Positions 61,923-64,000 of a stretch of DNA of 64,000 bases are shown here, in pieces. The DNA is from Demequina sp. TMPB413 (GTDB lineage: Bacteria > Actinomycetota > Actinomycetes > Actinomycetales > Demequinaceae). Positions within the stretch are counted from its first letter, which is position 1; every line of letters starts with the position of its first letter. A program made the translations under genes and the position numbers. The stretch lies in the NCBI RefSeq assembly GCF_020447105.2, contig NZ_CP096184.1, forward strand, positions 186,001 to 250,000. The letters are read 5' to 3'. The notes under the pieces were generated by a model. It worked only from the letters and a program-made list of their open reading frames with translations. It was not told the DNA's origin and ran no database searches.

Positions 61923-62753
61923 ATGGCACATGCTGGAGGAGGACGAGTCGACATCGAGGGCGGCACGGACGCCCGTGGAGCGCGCGGAGTGGTCAGGGGT
62001 GCCGGAGCAACCGGTGTTCCCGCTCGCCAGCGGCCTCAGTTGCCCTCGTGGGCCACTAGGGCGGCGCGGGACGTGGCACGGGTCATCGTCCCTGTACATT
62101 GCGCTGGCTGCGGTGCTCGAGACGTGCGGTGGTGCGACGAATGCGAGGCGCCGTGGTGGGAGCGACCGCTCAGGTCGGAGTCGGCCGCGCCCCGCTTGGA
62201 CGTCCCTGGACAACCCGCGCTGCCGGTGTGGGCGGTGGCCAGCCTGTCGGGGAGCAACCACTCCATGGTGTCTGCATGGAAGGACGCTGGCAGGCGGGAC
62301 CTAGACGCCTTCTTTGACGGGGTCATGCGCCGTGCGGCGCGAGACCTCGCAGACCACCTCGGGTCCCATGTGAACGTGGTTCCCGTGCCAGCCAGGGTGC
62401 GCAGCACCCGCAGGCGTGGCGTCGACCTGCCATTGCTGCTGGCGCACGCTGCGGCAGCCGGTCTCGCAGAAGTTGGAGTGGAGACGAGAGTGGTCAAGGC
62501 GCTCGCGGTGGGCGCAGGGGAGCAGCGCGGCGCGAGCGCCCGCGAACGGTGGCGTCAGGCCGCGAATGTGCACGTTGTGCCGCACGGTGACGCCTCCGGC
62601 CGAGTTCTCTTGGTGGACGACGTGGTGACCACAGGAGCCACGATTGCGGCCGCTACCAGCGCCCTTCAGGTGACATTCCTCACGGTGGCCGCAGGACTTT
62701 GCCTCGCCTCGGCGCCGGCTTCTGGCGCACGTGCCGCAGGACAAGTATCGTGA
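61923..62753 (+). CDS. ComF-family phosphoribosyltransferase-like protein
   Basis: A 276-residue reading. The zinc-ribbon start VPVHCAGCGARDVRWCDECEAPWW (two CxxC-like pairs) and the PRPP loop RVLLVDDVVTTGATI are the ComF landmarks, with VPVPARVRSTRRRGVDLP between. ComF proteins help DNA uptake or processing in competent bacteria, and in actinobacteria sit beside lpqB and hpf. The start is uncertain: ATG 61923 adds about 45 residues ahead of the usual family beginning (DVARVIVPVHC, near 62070), and no good ribosome site is seen. Cytosolic. Confidence 0.85.
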   Translation: MAHAGGGRVDIEGGTDARGARGVVRGAGATGVPARQRPQLPSWATRAARDVARVIVPVHCAGCGARDVRWCDECEAPWWERPLRSESAAPRLDVPGQPALPVWAVASLSGSNHSMVSAWKDAGRRDLDAFFDGVMRRAARDLADHLGSHVNVVPVPARVRSTRRRGVDLPLLLAHAAAAGLAEVGVETRVVKALAVGAGEQRGASARERWRQAANVHVVPHGDASGRVLLVDDVVTTGATIAAATSALQVTFLTVAAGLCLASAPASGARAAGQVS

Positions 62754-62796
62754 CCACTACGACGGCCAACTGGTCGCACCTTCTGAGTCGAAGGGG

Positions 62797-62861
62797 GTGA
62801 TGCGAAAGGCGCAAAGCGGCGCCACTCATCACGTCCCGTCCTGCCGCGCAACGGCGCGGCA
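62797..62861 (+). promoter_or_regulatory. Structured leader of hpf (two hairpins)
   Basis: Hairpin A: outer stem GTGATG/CATCAC (62797-62802 with 62827-62832) and inner stem GGCGC/GCGCC (62808-62812 with 62819-62823). Hairpin B: TGCCGCGC/GCGCGGCA (62842-62861), 8 bp, ending 10 nt before the AAGGAG ribosome site. The 129-nt space before hpf contains nothing else recognisable. Possible translational control. Confidence 0.45.
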
Positions 62862-62882
62862 TCACCCGAAGGAGCAGTTGCC

Positions 62883-63527
62883 ATGGACATTGCCATTGTG
62901 GGTCGCCACACCAAGGTCACCGATGAAATGCGCGAGCGGATCATTTCCAAGATGGAGAGGATCGCCGCACTGGCACCGAAGGCAACTCGGGTCGAAGTTC
63001 ACGTGGTGCATGAACGCAACCCGCGATTGGCGGCCGATGCCGAAAGGGTAGAGATCACGCTCCATGACCATGGCGTGATCCGAGCAGAGGCGTCGGCGGA
63101 CGACCGCGTTGCAGCCCTCGAACTCGCCGCGGCCCGCATCGGCGATCGGTTGCGCAAACTTCACGAGCGCCGCGCGAACCGCCACAACGGCGCTCCCTCG
63201 ATTCGCGAAGTTGTCAAGGCTGATGCCTCCGCTTCCGATGCGCCGGTAGAGAGCGTCGAGTCGTGGGAAGGAGCCCCAGGCGGGTCCGTCAGGGAGATCC
63301 CGTTGGACGGCACCCCCATCGTGATCCGCTCAAAGACCCACTCGGCCGAACCGATGACAGTGTCAGAGGCGATCGATCAGATGGAGTTGGTGGGCCACGA
63401 CTTCTACCTCTTCCTTGACTCAGAGACCGAGTTGCCGAGCGCTGTGTACCGCAGGCGCGGGTGGACCTATGGGGTCATCCACATCGATCCGGCGGCGAGC
63501 GACGCCACCGAACGCAAGTCCGCCTGA
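62883..63527 (+). CDS. hpf: Long-form ribosome hibernation promoting factor
   Basis: Dimerises and inactivates 70S ribosomes under stress. It has 214 residues: an N-terminal S30AE/YfiA domain (about 1-100: DIAIVGRHTKVTDEMRERIISKMERI) and a C-terminal dimerisation domain (about 150-205: MTVSEAIDQMELVGHDFYLFLDSET, VYRRRGWTYGVIHID), joined by an acidic linker. Length and both domains make it the long form. ATG 62883 is preceded by AAGGAG. It stands in the conserved lpqB-comF-hpf order and ends at a strong terminator. Confidence 0.96.
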   Translation: MDIAIVGRHTKVTDEMRERIISKMERIAALAPKATRVEVHVVHERNPRLAADAERVEITLHDHGVIRAEASADDRVAALELAAARIGDRLRKLHERRANRHNGAPSIREVVKADASASDAPVESVESWEGAPGGSVREIPLDGTPIVIRSKTHSAEPMTVSEAIDQMELVGHDFYLFLDSETELPSAVYRRRGWTYGVIHIDPAASDATERKSA

Positions 63528-63548
63528 GTAGTTCACCGCTCGCTAGAA

Positions 63549-63596
63549 CCGCGCCCGGCACGCTTGCCACCCCCCTGGTGAGCGTGCCGGGCGCGG
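63549..63596 (+). terminator. 16-bp terminator hairpin after hpf
   Basis: Perfect arms CCGCGCCCGGCACGCT and its complement at 63581-63596, with a 16-nt loop. It begins 22 nt after the hpf stop; no T-run. Confidence 0.8.
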
Positions 63597-63607
63597 CATG
63601 TGACGGG

Positions 63608-63613
63608 TAGCCT
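63608..63613 (+). promoter_or_regulatory. -10 element of a leaderless EamA promoter
   Basis: TAGCCT lies 6 nt before GTG 63620 with no Shine-Dalgarno sequence, the same geometry as seven other genes in the window. Confidence 0.6.
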
Positions 63614-63619
63614 TCCCCG

Positions 63620-64000
63620 GTGCGCACTCGGGACTTTCTTGGCGTCGTCCTTGCCGCCGTGCTCTGGGGAGGAGGCGGCGTCGTCGGCGCGCTCCTGACC
63701 CGCGATGCGGGCATCCACCCCCTCTCGGTGGCCATGTGGCGGATGCTCATCGGGGGAGTCGCACTGCTCGCGGTCGTGGTGGCCGTCCCGCGACTCAGGC
63801 CGGCTGCCATCAGCGGCGCTGCTTGGCGGCGAATCGCCGCGACGGGAGCGCTCACAGCCCTGTTTGAGGCCCTGTACTTCTCGGCCATCGGCCTGTCATC
63901 CGTTGGGCTCGCCACGCTCATCGGCATCGGCTCATCTCCGCTGTTCGCCGCCGTCTTTGACTGGGCGTTCCACGGGGCTCGACCGAACCGCCGCACGGTG
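63620..64000 (+). CDS. EamA/DMT-family transporter (3' end outside window)
   Basis: The first 127 codons of a drug/metabolite-superfamily permease. The protein starts VRTRDFLGVVLAAVLWGGGGVVGALL, with the typical DMT first helix, then SVAMWRMLIGGVALLAVVVAV and FEALYFSAIGLSSVGLATLIGIGSSPLFAAVFDW, the helix 3-4 EamA pattern. The frame is open to the right edge, so length and substrate are unknown. Confidence 0.88.
   Translation, partial: MRTRDFLGVVLAAVLWGGGGVVGALLTRDAGIHPLSVAMWRMLIGGVALLAVVVAVPRLRPAAISGAAWRRIAATGALTALFEALYFSAIGLSSVGLATLIGIGSSPLFAAVFDWAFHGARPNRRTV

Overview
This is a high-GC, gene-dense window of bacterial chromosome that reads as an actinobacterium, probably of the Micrococcales (Cellulomonas/Demequina-like; the genus is a guess). 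The signs are two WhiB proteins, the mtrA-mtrB-lpqB operon, AdnAB, UvrD2, PdtaS, UPF0182, DUF3499 and DUF5719 proteins, frequent GTG starts and many apparently leaderless promoters. I see no phage, insertion sequence, CRISPR array or rRNA. The block order is familiar from Mycobacterium tuberculosis: adnA-adnB-nudC-uvrD2, metalloprotease/PDZ protease/UPF0182, whiB1-pdtaS, gtrA/purK/purE, whiB2-DUF3499-pmm, and sahH/mtrAB/lpqB.

Layout. Bases 1-12136: DNA repair (adnA cut by the left edge, adnB, uvrD2), with a 7TM diguanylate cyclase, a phosphotransferase and nudC between. Bases 12163-19968: a ThiF/cyclodehydratase-like protein, a 52-residue zinc ribbon, a zincin-like protein, a membrane PDZ-Lon-like protease, UPF0182 and a DUF4328 protein. 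Bases 20113-23643: initiator tRNA, then a two-gene FIST sensor plus GAF-GGDEF-EAL c-di-GMP operon. Bases 23711-30083: two APC-type permeases, a tandem FluC pair behind a DUF2505 gene, pdtaS and whiB1. Bases 30050-36705: an FHA/FtsK-like protein with a defective P-loop, a polytopic glycosyltransferase-like protein, a two-component system and GtrA. Bases 36740-48198: purKE, tandem LCP cell-wall ligases divergent from whiB2, a giant GT2 membrane protein with DUF5719, a metallopeptidase-like protein, DUF3499 and phosphomannomutase. Bases 48256-52004: small membrane protein, sahH, RDD and SpoIIM. Bases 52015-52208: five 41-bp tandem repeats. Bases 52233-57715: a five-gene MoxR/DUF58/DUF4350/DUF4129/polytopic operon. 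Bases 57815 to the end: mtrA-mtrB-lpqB, comF, hpf and a truncated EamA transporter.

How it fits together. Much of the window serves the envelope (LCP ligases, GT2, GT-C-like, GtrA, pmm, MtrAB-LpqB, MoxR cluster) and its signalling (two OmpR-type systems, PdtaS, two WhiB regulators, two c-di-GMP proteins). Genes are packed with start/stop overlaps in operons and with overlapping ends between convergent pairs. The least explained items are the 41-bp repeat array, the palindromic operators in the lcp/whiB2 divergent promoter region, the P-loop-less FHA/FtsK protein without a type VII locus, and the orphan ThiF-like protein.
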